Positions 33,781 to 45,434 of a DNA stretch of 64,000 nucleotides are shown here, one piece after another (within the stretch, counting starts at the first letter, position 1; every line of letters starts with the position of its first letter). The notes beneath the pieces were generated by a model, which saw nothing but the letters and a program-made list of their open reading frames with translations, was not told where the DNA came from and searched no databases. The translations under genes and the position numbers were made by a program. The DNA comes from Puccinia triticina. Taxonomy: Eukaryota; Basidiomycota; Pucciniomycetes; Pucciniales; Pucciniaceae. Location: assembly GCF_026914185.1 (NCBI RefSeq), contig NC_070562.1, positions 6,324,001 to 6,388,000 on the forward strand. Direction: 5' to 3'.

Positions 33781-36700
33781 TTACACGTGTACAACTCCAC
33801 AGAATCCAGTTCTAGTACATTCTGTGGCACATTTCCACAGAAATAAGTGTCACACAACCTCCAAACAAGCCCCTATGACCTGGTAAAGAAGGTATAAAAT
33901 CACGCAGGACCTCTGTAATTGGTCCTTGCCAACCCTTTTATCCAAGCCCCAAGGTTCCACGACCATCAGTGCCCTCCTGTGCAGCTAATTTGCTTCAGAA
34001 GGCACCCACAAGTGTCCCCATGTCCCCTGGGCGCCCCTGGAGGCCTGCCTAGGCTATAAAAAGGGCTCTTTCTCCGCCCAAAAGTAGATTCCTCATGCTT
34101 ATTTACACTATTATATTTTATCCGCCTTCAGCATGTGCTCAATAGCCTGTTTCCAGCCTGGTAAGACCCTTAGTAGTTATTTTTAGCCTCATTTTTTGCC
34201 AGAAACTGCCCAGTGTCCAGCCTTCAGAATCAGCTTCTTCAAGCGCTCCCAACCACCCAGTTTCTATCCTGCAGAACCTCAAGACCTTAAGGGCTTTTTA
34301 CTAGTAAGTTTAAGCCCCTTCTCTTGAGATTCTCCGCCATTCTTTACTGGGATTTAAATCACCCCTGTTCACAGGCCTCAGTGTGTTTCAGGTACCTAAA
34401 TCCTCTGCTTTTGCACAATACCTTTGAGGGATTACTGTTGTGTGAAATGTCACACGCATGACCATGATCAATAAACTTCTATGACTGTTCCAGAAGGTTC
34501 ACACATCTCAGAATTCTCGGACAACTTACGAGCGGAACTGGGAGGAAATTCTCAACCAGAACAACAATTTCATTGAACGTACCAACTCATCAAATCAAGC
34601 CAAATACTCAACACACATCAAATCACACACCACACCAACACCACGCACGGTATCCAGGGGGAGATCCATAGGTATCTGTGATTCAATGCTCATCCGGCGA
34701 TGTTGTTACTTATGTTGTTTTTTTGTTGCTTAGTTTCTGTCTCAAGTTTTTGTCTTCACTTTCATCTGTCTGCTTTTGATTGTTGTTTGGTTGTTTCCAG
34801 GTAAAAGTCCTTTTTTATTTCATTCATCATTATTTTTCTTCATTGATACTTATCTTTCTATTGTTTGTCTCAAGTTATTACTACTACTGGTTTTCATAAG
34901 TGTTTGCAATCAAAAGATCAGATCTATCAATCTCACAATTACACACCCCTGATTTATCAGGCCCCTCTTAAAATTAATCATATTAATCTTATTAAAATAT
35001 AGCATAACTAAGCCTCTCATACGGAGAGCGTCCCGCGGGACGCAGGTCAGAGGGCGCCCGCGCTGCTCAGGCACTTTAGGCATATAGACGAATGCCCTCT
35101 GAAACGATGGGACTTGTGTTCTGTTAGGATTAGAATGGGGTACACCGGGCTGTAAGTGACGCAATAGCCTCGCCCCGGCCACCTCCCGGCTGGCATTCCG
35201 ATGTTTCGGGATTTGGGCGGGGTTGGATGGCTGCAGGCCTCGAGCAGATCAGACGGCGTCGGCGCGGTGGCCGGCGATCCGGTCAGCGTTCAACTCGGCT
35301 CTGCAGATTTTTTTCGAATGTGTACTCAGACGAGCGCCAGTGCGGCGGGACAGCCGGCCCCGCAGCCCACGATCGGTCATCTACCTGTCGATCTAACCCG
35401 GATGGCTTCACCTCGAACAGGTAAGATTGCCAACCCGGCTACCAAGTACTCAGCATCTCTCAGCATCTATCTGTCCGAATTCCGCTCCGCAATGCATTGG
35501 GACAGTCCTGAGGCGGCACTAGACAAGCTAACTTAACAGTCTGGGGAAAAGATGAGGAGACTGGCAAGCAAGAGGAAGCGTGTGGCGCCATGGACGACCG
35601 GCGTGATGGGATCAACGTCGGCAAGATGAAGAATCGTATTTCTATAAGCTCTCATGGATGACAAATAAAATGCTTCAAAAACCATCCGATCCTCCACCAC
35701 CAACCAAATCAAGTTCTCATATAGATTTGGGATCATTGAGCTACTACGGAAACGCTAGGAGAACACAGTTGTAACTCCAAAGATTTTCAGGAGGTGGCAA
35801 GACGCTGCTCCAGCTAGTCAGTCCCTGGTTGTCTCTGTGAAGCGGATGAGAAATTCTCTCAGCTCTGGACAGCTGGAATCATCCAAGTTGCAAGTCCTAG
35901 ACCGATACATAGCTGTTCCGACTGGTTGCAACTTGCTGCACGTGCAACTCTGATCGGACCTTATGCTTGACTTCTCGACCCGCTCTCTCCACAACAGCTG
36001 AGAAACTTGGCAACCGCCAAATCCATAACCTGCTCGCTACATATGTGTTGGACTCGAAATGAACAGCCAAGAAAAGGAATCTATAGACATACATAGATTT
36101 GTCCATGTTTTCTTGTCGGGATGTCATTCTGCATTGGAATATGAGACCAGGATTTCCTCGCCAAACGAGCATGATGAGTTGCAATTGAAGCACCAAAAGG
36201 AACTGGAGGAAGCTACAAATCTCCCGATCATCTGCAACGACCAGAACTGTGTATACTCCTGGCTTGAAGGAGGCGATCAAAAGTGCCAAGCGCACTCTCT
36301 ATTCTAAAGCCCTCCCTGGGCCATCTGCTCATTATTCAGAGTGTGATCGTAGCAGCTACAAGTCCATGCCGTGGTTCCTAATCCCCCCTGGTGGGACTAC
36401 GGAGAGCCCTGCGGGCGGAGTCCCCCGGACCGGCCTCCGTTTGAGAGGCCGAGTTAAGCTGGCCGTGGCTCATGCCCCCACGCCCATGACTTGTCCCACC
36501 CTCGTCACTTCGATGCGGCCCTGCTGACGGACGATTGGCAACTTTTCGGGCTATCCGGTTTGAACACCAACAAGCCTCTTGCTACCAAACCGACATATCA
36601 CGCCATTGCCTCTACCTTGCGTTTTGGTTTGCTTCCTTCATGCCATGGCTGAACAGCAATGCGTAGTTTGTAAAAGATAAACAGATCAAGATCGAGAGGC

Positions 36701-36940
36701 TTCAATTGGAACGAATATTCCATCCTTGGGTCCTACTCCGTGCGCTGTCGTCGAAAGATGATTCATTGGCTTCAGGAGGATTTGGTGCCGGATGACACAT
36801 CTTCTTTGATGAATATTTGGGAATCAGTCGATAGAATCATTTGCGCCGATATAGAATTCGTTAAGCACACATGTGGTACCCATGGCCGGCAGCCATGAAG
36901 GGCAGATGCATCGGAAGCTCAGTGCCCCAAAAGGAGGATC
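33781..36940. other. no supported gene; LTR-like and dispersed debris
   Basis: CTATAAAAAGGGC (about 34054) and AATAAA (about 34470) give an LTR-like look but no TG...CA borders with target duplication were found. 35140-35536 is GC-rich with partial similarity to 24990-25080. Open frames 35201-35536 and 35897-36295 are not recognised. Confidence 0.35.
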
Positions 36941-36947
36941 GCAAAAC

Positions 36948-36956
36948 ATATAAATA
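36948..36956 (+). promoter_or_regulatory. TATA box of the K/D/Y-rich gene
   Basis: ATATAAATAAG about 205 bp upstream of the start codon, followed by a pyrimidine-rich stretch and a probable 5' UTR intron. Confidence 0.55.
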
Positions 36957-37076
36957 AGAGCCAACCAGGTGCCCTTTTCTTCTTCCCCAGCTTCCAAGCG
37001 TCTCTTACTCATCCCAGCACTTGCAACCATCCTATTATTTTCAGCAAACCTTTAAAACAACAGCTCGACACATGTA

Positions 37077-37146
37077 TGTTCATCTTTGGTATCAAAGCCC
37101 AGCGGGGTTTTCTTAATGACCTGACCTTCGACATTCTAATTTGCAG
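37077..37146 (+). other. probable 5' UTR intron
   Basis: GTATGT donor after ACACAT and TTTGCAG acceptor 11 nt before the ATG at 37158. Removing it also removes an out-of-frame upstream ATG at 37075. Confidence 0.55.
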
Positions 37147-37157
37147 ACAAATCTAAG

Positions 37158-38464
37158 ATGATCCTACCAAGTGTGGTCACCGTGGCTATCGGCCTTTACC
37201 TTGGTAAGTTTTTCTTCATCAATCTCACATGTTGCCGGACGGCGGCACTGAAGTCGGCGAAGAAGAGGTTGCAATCTAATGACTGATTGAATGTCTCACA
37301 GGCCAACTTCCGTTGTCCGCATCCGCCCATGGCTTGTTGGCCAGACAAAGCTCAGCAGACCCTCAAGCGTGAGCAAAGATTTCTCTATCCTATAATGACC
37401 GACATACATATTCTCTCTGCATTGTACTGAAGTAGTTTTCTTTGATCTCAAGTCTCAAAGGTGCCGCCCTCGGCCGCCGGGATTACGACTACGGTAAAGA
37501 CCACGGCTATGACTCCGGAAAGGGCTACTACAACTCCGGCAAGTACGAGTACGGCAAGGACTCCTACGACTATGGCAAAAAAGATTCCGAGAAGAAGAGT
37601 TATCACCAAGAATCGCAAAAGAAAGAGGTCTACGACAAGCAACAATACGAGAAGAAGGACTACGACTCCAACTACTACGGTTCGTATTACAAGCACGGCC
37701 ACAATGACAACAAGAAAGACTACAAATATGACGGAAAATACGACAACAAGGACTACAACAAGTACGGCGACAAGAAAAATTACGACGATGACAAATCCGA
37801 CAAGAAAGACTACAAAGACGACGGAAAGTACAACAAGGACGACAAGAAGGACTACAACGACGATGGAAAGTACGACAAGAGGAACTACAAAGATGACAAG
37901 TCCGACCAGAAGCACTACAAGGATGACGGGAAATCCGACAAGAAGGACTACAAGGACGACGTGAAATACCAGAAGGACCACAAATACGACGGCAAGGACG
38001 ACAAAAAAGACTACAAATACGGCGATAAGAAGGACTACAAGGAAGACAAGAAGAATTACTCGAAAGACGACTCCAAGAAGTACGACGACCACAAAAAGTA
38101 CAACGACGACTACAACAAGGACGACAAGTCCAAGGATTCGTACAAGCATGGCGACAAAGACTCGTACAAGTACGGCGAATACAAGAAGGATGGCGACTAC
38201 AAGAAAGACGACTACAAGAAAGACGCCTACAAGAAAGACGACTACAAGAAAGACGACTACAAGAAAGACGCCTACAAGAAAGACGACTACAAGAAAGACG
38301 ACTACAAGAAAGACGCCTACAAGAAAGATGGCGACTACAAGAAAGACGACTACAAGAAAGACGACTACAAGAAAGATGGCGACTACAAGAAAGATAGCGA
38401 CTACAAGAATGATGGCGACTACAAGAAGGATGGGGACTACAAGAAAGATGGCGACTACCATTAG
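37158..38464 (+). CDS. secreted Lys/Asp/Tyr-rich repeat protein
   Basis: Three exons: 37158-37203, 37302-37368, 37453-38464, joining to 374 aa. The signal peptide MILPSVVTVAIGLYLG...LSASA is split by the first intron; cleavage after ASA (about residue 24) is likely, and LLARQ follows. From about residue 45 to the end almost only Lys, Asp, Tyr, Gly, Ser and Asn occur. Early units are YGK/YDSGK; the last about 90 residues are regular DDYKKD, DAYKKD and GDYKKD units encoded by a 15-bp DNA repeat GACTACAAGAAAGAC (38190-38460). The protein is a nearly balanced polyampholyte, disordered, without Cys. Such secreted Tyr/Lys-rich repeats suit wall or matrix cross-linking (inference); an effector role is another option. 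A long minus-strand frame over the same DNA is a shadow of the repeat. Promoter TATA at 36948. Confidence 0.85.
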
Positions 38465-39384
38465 ACCCCTCCTCTTTCTTTTCCTCCAGCGCATTGCTTG
38501 TATGTAGCTCTATGTCGAAGCAACCAGCCCCTCCTGAATCTCCTTTTCCTTCTTTTTTAAAAAGCCTTATGTATCTCTCACTCTCTCTCTCTCTCGCCCA
38601 AAGAGCTTCCGCGATGCCTCGGACATTGTCGAGTCTCTCTTCTTGTTGTCCCCTCCCAATCAACATCAATTCGGCCAAAGAAAAAGCGTTTTTAGGGAAA
38701 GAAATCCCTCGTTTGCTTGCGCATTTGTGTATGCGCTCTGGGAGGCTTTCTCGAGCTTCAGTGAGCGGATCAAGAGGTAAGAGGCGAGCAATGGATAGTG
38801 CGGAGAGTTGAGAACTGAGAGCGTTTGAAAAGAGGCGTCTTTGAGTCTTTGAGACGAGAGCTAAAAGCATGTCGAGACCGCACTTGCATCTTTCAAGTTG
38901 GTCTTGATCTCGAGAATAATGCGTCCAGATATAATTTCTTTTCGGTGCTCATACATTCCAAGAAAATGGGTGCGTGTGCGACGCATCTATTGCAACCAAA
39001 GTATCTGGTTGAAAAAACGACGATGAATCACTGTTGAGATGAAAATAAACCACAGTGGTCTCGTGGTTTTCCTGCACATACAGGGGGTCCTTGAGAGGAG
39101 GGCACGATGCCCGTTGCATTTCATGCTCTCTCTCGCGCGGAGTTTATGGATGGCGCGTGTCTGCAGGCAGCTTGAAGTGCGATCTGTGGGTATGTAAATA
39201 TGTGTGTTGCTAAAGAGGCCAAGATGAGTACTACACGAAAGAGGAGATTCAAAACGGATGAGAGAGATATACAGGTCAAACAAAACATAACGTATTCCTT
39301 TCGAACGGTTGATGTAAAGAAAAAAGAGGAGGGATGCATCATGCAAACATCAACGTCGAAAACAGGTGAATTGGGAACCCAAAA
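38465..39384. other. intergenic, tail to tail
   Basis: Between the convergent ends of the K/D/Y gene and the carrier gene. A CT run (TCTCTCTCTCTCTC, about 38575) and short open frames only. Confidence 0.5.
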
Positions 39385-40941
39385 TCACACTTCAGCCCAG
39401 CCGCTCGAGGAAAGACTATTGCCGTTGGAGTTGACACCAAACGGCCCATTGGCGAGGCTAGTAAGCAAAAAGACGGCGATATTAGCGGTCAAGCCGACGT
39501 TGAAGCCGCGGAAGAGGGCCCAGAAGCCGTGTTTTTCTTCCGAGATGATCCGGTAGATGGTATCGACGATTCCGTTGTAAGGGGTGGGTCTGAGCCGGAC
39601 GCAAGCTTTCATAGGAGACGGAGGGGCCGAGGAAGGGGGATGACGGAGCTGGACCTGGAGGCGTTTGCGGACGATTTCGAGGGGGGTGAGGAGGACGAGG
39701 GCGGCGGAATTGAGGGCGAATTCGGCGAGGGCGAAGCGGAGCGGGTCGTGGGCTCTGTCGAGGCCGAAGTATCGGTCGACGATGAGCGGGGTGGCGAGGT
39801 GGAGGAGGGGGCGGAGGAGGTTGTCGAGCAGGGCGGGGAGGAAGAGGGAGGGGTGGAGGAAGAGCGCACGGACGCCGCCCTCGTCCCGGATGATCGTCTT
39901 GAGCGCGTCGAGGGGGCCGGAGTAGGTGCGGTGGCGGAGCTGGGCGCTCTGGACGATGAGCCGGGTGCGGACGAGGTCGAGCGGGGCGAGCAGGAGCCCG
40001 GTGGCGAGATACGAGCCCACGCTGAGCGCCAGGGGCAGCCCCGGATACGCCTGGTGTTCGAGCGGCAGAGTGGCGGCGGAGGGGCTGCTGCTGAGCAGGC
40101 ACAGGGCGCTCAGGAGGACCGGCTGGAGCTTGGAGGAGACCTTGTCGATGACGCAGGCCGTCAGTTGGCCCTTCCACAGCCCCAGGAACCCCTCCCCCCG
40201 CCACCGACTGATCGCTCGCATCATGTCCCCGACCCCCCGCTCTACTACCACTGGCAATACCCACTCCGGCCACGTCCCTGGCTCGCCTTCCCCGCGCGTC
40301 CGCGTCGCACTCGTCGACCCTGAGATCGTTCGCTTCGATATCGTCGACCCAATCGACGGCCGTAGAGCAGGCTTGACTTGCGTAAAGCTGTCCCTCCCAA
40401 GAAAAACCCCCCACACACAATCTGCGGTCAGTTTCTTTTGGTGTGTGTGTGTGAATGTAGAGGAAGAGTGGGGGCTCAACTACGTGTCCAGGGAGTCGTC
40501 CTCCTCGTCTTCGTCGAGATAGTCGTCTGGGGCGGGATGGAGCGAGGAAGGATTGGGGAGGAGGAGGGGATGGTCTGCGGCGGGGATGGACTGGACCTGG
40601 AGGAGGGTTTTGCCGACCTCGAAGGGCATGACGATGGCGGTGGAGGTGAAGGCGACGAGGCCAGCGGCGAGATATGCGCGGAGGAGGACGGGGAGGGAGG
40701 CGGGGTCCGGGGCGGGGCGGAGGGAGGCGAGGCCGTAGTCGGGAACGACGGCCGAGGCGCGCCGGGCGGGCAGATAGCCCGGCGGCGCCGGCGACAGCAG
40801 GCCGTCCAGCGTGGCCGGCGCGGGGCTCGTCGAGGGCGGGCGCAGCCAGTGGGTGGGCGGCGGGTGCTCGGCTCGGCGCGGGCTGGGCTGGTAGTATGGC
40901 CGGAGTGGATGGGCGGGCGTGGGGGGCTGGGTGGAGGCCAT
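39385..40941 (-). CDS. mitochondrial-carrier-fold protein, probably Ugo1-like
   Basis: Two minus-strand exons, 40941-40484 and 40393-39385, with a 90-nt intron (donor GTAGTT, acceptor TTGGGAG) that keeps frame, giving 488 aa. Three carrier signatures of the P-x-[D/E]-x-x-[K/R] type are visible: MPFEVGKTLLQVQ (about 115), APLDLVRTRLIVQ and TPLEIVRKRLQVQ. Between the first repeat and the rest lies a very acidic loop (YLDEDEEDD). A Pro/Ala-rich N-terminus of about 60 residues precedes the first membrane helix. Length, degenerate repeat spacing and the acidic insert resemble fungal Ugo1, an outer-membrane carrier relative needed for mitochondrial fusion, more than a classical inner-membrane transporter, but another SLC25-type carrier cannot be excluded. 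Very GC-rich third positions create long open frames on other frames; these are shadows. Confidence 0.8.
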
Positions 40942-41670
40942 GGTGTGGGAATATGTTTGTTGGGGGAATCGCCTCTTCCGCAGAACGGGTCACACCCCAT
41001 CCCACTGGTTACGTAAGCCAAACACACCTTGTGAGCTGGACCGATCACCATCATCTATCAAATCCAGTGGCACTGTTGCAGGTTTCCAGCAAAAACTAGT
41101 GTGGTATTTCCTCTCAATTGCCATAATTAAGGGCATTCCCATCTGAACCCAGCTTGTAGGCCACTTTGACATCAAGCTTGGGCAGTGCTGGGGTTCCAAT
41201 GCACATTGACTTTCCTAATGTGCCAATTGCCAATCAACCTCTTGACAACCCTAACAAACACCAAATTGCCGCAGCCAATCTTCCTCATACAGGAAAAAAT
41301 TAAGATCACCCTCCAGACTCAGTCACGGAAAGCCAATGATTCCGAGCCGCAGAGATAATAACAAGTATCCTAACCGGGCCGGGCTCTCTGTTACTTTCAG
41401 CAGTCAACTCATGGTGGCCATGGACTGATCTCAGCTTGCCCAATGGCCGCCCAACCGCCCGGCACTATCCCAATCTGCACAGGGGATGGGACTTGGATCC
41501 TGATTTTCTTGCGGCCAAGTGGGCAACCTGGGTGGCCATTAGCTCCGGGCTGTCCCACCACAGTAACAGTGGTAAATATGAGAAATGTATTGAACGCGTG
41601 AAAAGTATGGTCCGATTGAAGTGGGTATTGAACCCATAACCTCATGTACTGTGAAAGGCAAACTCACATA

Positions 41671-41712
<42 letters not shown>

Positions 41713-42263
41713 ACATTGCGTAGAGTCTGAGGTGATGACACACATAATATGCAAGAGGTTGCAAACTAAGTGCATTTAACATTGGCATTGTGGTACACTG
41801 CAACTGAGCAGACAATCTACTCTCAATAAAATGGACTTTGGAAACTGGCTGCCAACACACGTAAGGTGCGTACCAAAGCGGAAAAAAAATAGATTCTCAA
41901 GCGAGTTTTCACTTTTTTTCACAAGAATCTATTCTGAATTAGAATTGTGTACCACAGCACAAAAATTCTGGGTAGATTCCAGAATGGATCCACATCAAAA
42001 AACAAGTGTTTCCGGAAACAGGGGTACCCCCGTTTCTTCCAACTCTGGGAAACAGTTTCTTGCCGCATCCGTCTCCCATCAACATCTCATTGTCTCTTGT
42101 TCATCATCAAACAACATCTTCTCTCACCTCCATGGATATACTACTGGACCCGGCAATCCGTGTTCATCATCAATCAACATCTTGCCTCTCATCTTCATTG
42201 GATATACCTCTTGACCCAGCAATTCTTGTCACAGCCTCAGTCAAAAAACCTACTCCAAATAAC
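40942..42263. other. intergenic, holds a SINE-like unit
   Basis: The first 200 bp would contain the carrier-gene promoter. The rest includes the tRNA-derived unit (41399-41722) and, at about 42104-42230, a 63-bp tandem duplication (CATCATCAA(A/T)CAACATCTT...) just upstream of the Myb/SANT-like gene. Confidence 0.45.
41399..41722 (-). repeat. tRNA-derived SINE-like unit
   Basis: On the minus strand a polymerase III A box (TAGCTCAATGG, about 41710-41700) and B box (GGGTTCAATACCC, about 41638-41626) lie about 60 nt apart; a 4-bp D-stem (GCTC/GAGC) is present, but no proper anticodon arm or acceptor stem can be folded, so this is a degenerate tRNA head. The body (41590-41500) shares about 80 bp (GTGGGCAACCTGGGT, GGGCTGTCCC, CCACAGTA) with 59240-59325, so it is a dispersed repeat. 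Confidence 0.55.
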
Positions 42264-43224
42264 ATGGCCAACAACTTGGCAAAGAAAGCACCCAAGAAGA
42301 AAGTCCCTGAAAAAAAGGCTGAATACAAGACACCTCCACATTTGTGGACTTACAATCAAAAGGAGCATCTATTAGAGCTAATTGCAAAATACGCGGGGAA
42401 AAGATTTGCAACCAATAATGGCGGCCTCATCAAGCTTGGTTGGTCACATGTGATGGGCAACCTCAACGAACACTTTGACATAGAACTCAGCCGTGATCAG
42501 ATCAAGAATCACAAGGCCAAGCTCCGCAATCTGTACATCAACTTCAAATTCCTTTGTGAACAGAGCGGATTTGGATGGGATCCAGAAAAAAACACTGTCA
42601 CAGCTGACCTGGCAACTTGGAACAAGCTGATTGAATCTCATCCATGTCGCGGGTTTGGAAAATTGAGGGATAAAGAATTCCCCCTCTATGATCTTGCGCA
42701 CCAGGCCTTCTAGTGTGGGACCTATGCTACCAGCGAGATGGCGGACAAGGAGGATGTACCAGACTTGAACAATACACCTGTGGCCAATATCACTCCAGTT
42801 AACCAAGCAAAGACAACCACAGCTTCCAAACCATTGGCAAAGAGACCTGCCATGGCGTTGGATCCTGATGATAGTGATGTCAAAGTCAACCCAGCTATAG
42901 CAGCCCCCGCCGCAAAGCGCACTTGTGAAGGCAAGAATGATGCGATCAAGAGTGGCTTGGGGGGATTGACAAATGCAATCGAAAAACTGGCCGAGTCAAA
43001 GGCCAAGAAGACCAACGGAGCCCAACCTGCTGAAAACTTGACGTGCTCCAAGAAAGCTATCAATCTCTGTTCCAAGATGTTTTTGAAGACAATTGCGGCT
43101 CTTGAATTCCTCAACTTTGCATCAATCTTAGAAAAAAAAGATAAAGCCCAAACGTTTCTGACTTTGGCTCGCTCATCCTCTGGATCCATCTGTGAGGTGT
43201 GGCTTCAAAAAGAAGTGTCCAAGA
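42264..43224 (+). pseudogene. PIF/Harbinger Myb/SANT-like protein, one stop
   Basis: ATG at 42264 opens MANNLAKKAPKKKVPEKKAE, a basic leader, then a Myb/SANT-like DNA-binding domain: LWTYNQKEHLLELIAKYAGK, INFKFLCEQSGFGWDPEKNT, ATWNKLIESHP, FPLYDLAHQAF. This is the second protein of PIF/Harbinger elements, which binds element ends and brings the transposase to the nucleus. An in-frame TAG (42711-42713) follows HQAF; the same frame then runs on through MADKEDVPDL, an Ala/Lys/Thr linker and a C-terminal ALEFLNFASILEKKDKAQTF region typical of this protein. The frame reaches a GTAAGA donor at 43225. An earlier in-frame ATG (42132) lies in the 63-bp duplication. CAG to TAG (Gln loss) is the simplest reading of the stop. 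It converges with the transposase gene. Confidence 0.8.
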
Positions 43225-43472
43225 TGGTAAGATCATTCTTTTGTCCTCTCCTAATGGTTAATACCCTCTGACATTGTTTCCTCTGGCACTCATTGTAGCA
43301 ATCTTCCTAGCTCTATTTCCTCATACGCATAAAGATATATACTTGTTTCATTCTCTTTGTCTCTCTGCAATGCCAACATGTGAGGACCAAATGCTTTTGA
43401 GTGAGAGAAACCAGAAAAAAAGATTGGAGCAAGAGAAAAAACACAGATTGGAGTAAATAGAAACATAGTGAT

Positions 43473-44786
43473 CTAGGTGCAAGTCTTATTGGCCAGATGA
43501 TTGCGCCAAAACTTCATGTACGTGTCTTCTTGAGCAGTGGTGGGCGGAGGTTTGTCAGGGTCTGATATTGATGCCGCGTGAGCAGCTGCATTGTCCTCGG
43601 TGAAATCCTCAAACATCCTGTTGGCCAATTCGTGTCTCTGCATAAAATTCCAGAGCATGACAAGCCCATAGATGAGACAGAATTGCTTTTTGAGTTCAAT
43701 TTCTGGAGGCACCTTCAGTATTGGGAACTTTTTCTTTAAGCACCCAAATATTTGCTCGACGCAGTTGCAAAGTGTAGCATGCCTTAAATTATACAATTCC
43801 ACCAGGAAAAAACAATGATCACTTGTCTGCAAGTGACATAGCAAAGTACAAAGGGGCCTTTGTAATTTTTCATGTCACTTGTAGGCAAGTGATCATTGTT
43901 TTTTCCTGGTGTTCCTTCTTTGTTTCTGGTCAGAGTCCGGCTGTTGCTTGCTCCTTAAGGTGATATTGAGTGGCTTGATATGGTGTCATCAATCCCTTTC
44001 GGAGACCGTATCCTGCATCAGCTAAGAAGTATTTGTTTCCGGGTATCTTCAAGGCTTTGGAGGTCGCATCCGTAAAGACGCGAGTATCATGAGCACTTCC
44101 CTCCCAACCTGCCAGAACATAAACAAACTCAAAATTAAAGTTGACTGCAGCGAGAATGTTCTGGGCAATGATATGCTTGTGCGTTTGGTGGCTGCTTTGA
44201 TTATCCAATGGAACAGTTGCTGGGACAAAAACACCATCAAGTGCTCCTAAGCAGTTCTTGAACAGACAATATTTTGGATTTTCCAAGATTGTTCCTGGTT
44301 GTGCGCATGATTTAAGGTTGAACCAAACGCAGATAGGGTAAAGAGCAACTAAAGCCTCTAACACCAAACCAAAGTACCTAGGGTGATTAAGAAAAAAAAT
44401 TGAGATCAATCCCAGCTCAAGATAACTGGATTGAGAAAAGCACCAACCTGTTGACCGTGAAAAGACCATGACAAAACTTGATTGCTTTTGGCCGCATTGC
44501 GTTGTTGTGGCAGACAATGTTAAGAAAAATCAGCACCTGCTCTTCAACGGATGTCCTTGAGAAGCCCATATCAACAGAGCTCAGAGACAAGCTTTTCAAA
44601 GGTATCACATTCTATCCGGGCAATCTCTTTGAATAAGTCAGGGCGAGCATTTAAGAGGAGTTGAGCGTAAAGGGCTTGTCCGCCATCGCCGTAATACGCT
44701 TCAAATTCATGTTCATTCCAGTATTGTGAGACCATGAATATTGCTGCTGCCGCTGCAACAATGGCGATGAGTAGTTTGTGATCCAT
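43473..44786 (-). pseudogene. PIF/Harbinger DDE transposase, disrupted
   Basis: Starts at ATG 44786 with MDHKLLIAIVAAAAAIFMV, an unusually hydrophobic N-terminus, then RPDLFKEIARIECDTFEKLV, EEQVLIFLNIVCHNNAM, a 70-nt intron (44447-44378), and the catalytic core: GALDGVFVPATVP (first Asp), GWEGSAHDTRVF (second Asp), LADAGYGLRKGLMTPY, YHLKEQ, then LRHATLCNCVEQIFGCLKKK with the catalytic Glu. Damage: in-frame TGA at 44573-44571, a one-base frameshift at about 44555, TGA at 43932-43930 just after AGL, and insertion of a 112-bp MITE between KKE and LYNLRH. The C-terminal part ends MKFWRNHLANKTCT. Together with the convergent Myb/SANT-like gene it marks a complete but dead two-gene element; its terminal repeats were not located. 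Confidence 0.88.
43800..43911. mobile_element. 112-bp MITE, copy 2, inside the transposase gene
   Basis: Perfect terminal repeats CACCAGGAAAAAACAATGAT on both ends; 3-bp target duplication TTC at 43797-43799 and 43912-43914. Same family and length as 16743-16854. Removing the element and one TTC restores the frame across the catalytic region, so it hit a coding exon. Confidence 0.92.
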
Positions 44787-45429
44787 TGAAGGTTGTTGAG
44801 AAGTCTATGTGTTGGCTACACGTGGCTGGGGAGTGTGATGAGTACACGAAATGATTCCTGTGGTACAACAATTAGGCTTACCTGCTTCTTAAAAGGTTTC
44901 ACAATACTAAGAGAGTTTTATTGCTCATAAGATATAGGTCTATCTGTCAATCACAGAGACAAGAGAAACAAAAGAAAACAATGTTTTACCTAAGAGCGGA
45001 TTGCTGGCCAACTCTGGTAGAGCAATAAGAAAATAAAGATAGAAAAGATTTGACTGCTAAGCAGCTGAAGTCGCTCAGAGGCAACAAGGACAATAACGTC
45101 TAGGAGAGGCAACTGCGCTTGTCATCAGTGCTAGGGCTTCCGGAGACGGAGCTGCTAGGAGAGAGAAAGTTCTCTTACTTGGACTCGGTAGGCGGAGCGC
45201 TTAACACTTGCCTATCCAAGCTGCAAGGCTTTGGGTGCTGCTGGTATCTGCGGAATAAAGATTCCTGCAGTTAGCACTTGTGTGCTATCATGAGGCACTG
45301 CAGCACAGGACTCACCTTCTCTCAATGGGTCAGTGATCCTTTTGCTGAGGATGGAACCTTGTAGGTCTAGGTGGGCGTCGGATGTTGGTGTGCTGTATTC
45401 AGGACAAGGATCCTGTCAGCATCGCTATC
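44787..45429. other. no gene; left flank of LTR element
   Basis: Sequence without recognisable coding capacity; it continues at 54720 on the far side of the retrotransposon. Confidence 0.45.
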
Positions 45430-45434
45430 CTAGC
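45430..45434. repeat. target duplication CTAGC, left
   Basis: Identical to 54715-54719 at the other end of the LTR retrotransposon. Confidence 0.93.

Noticed and set aside
33781..34540. A further solo LTR
   Set aside because: TATA-like and AATAAA signals are present but no TG...CA borders with a target duplication were found.
37448..38870. Very long minus-strand open frames (348 and 471 codons) over the K/D/Y gene
   Set aside because: They are Val/Leu- or Ser/Cys/Arg-only translations of the complementary repeat; the plus-strand frame has signal peptide, introns and a TATA box.
39482..41005. A 507-codon minus-strand frame and plus-strand Gly/Glu/Arg frames across the carrier gene
   Set aside because: Low-complexity by-products of GC-rich codons; the two-exon carrier frame shows the family motifs.
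41620..41722. Functional tRNA gene
   Set aside because: A and B boxes are present but no anticodon arm or acceptor stem of normal geometry can be formed.
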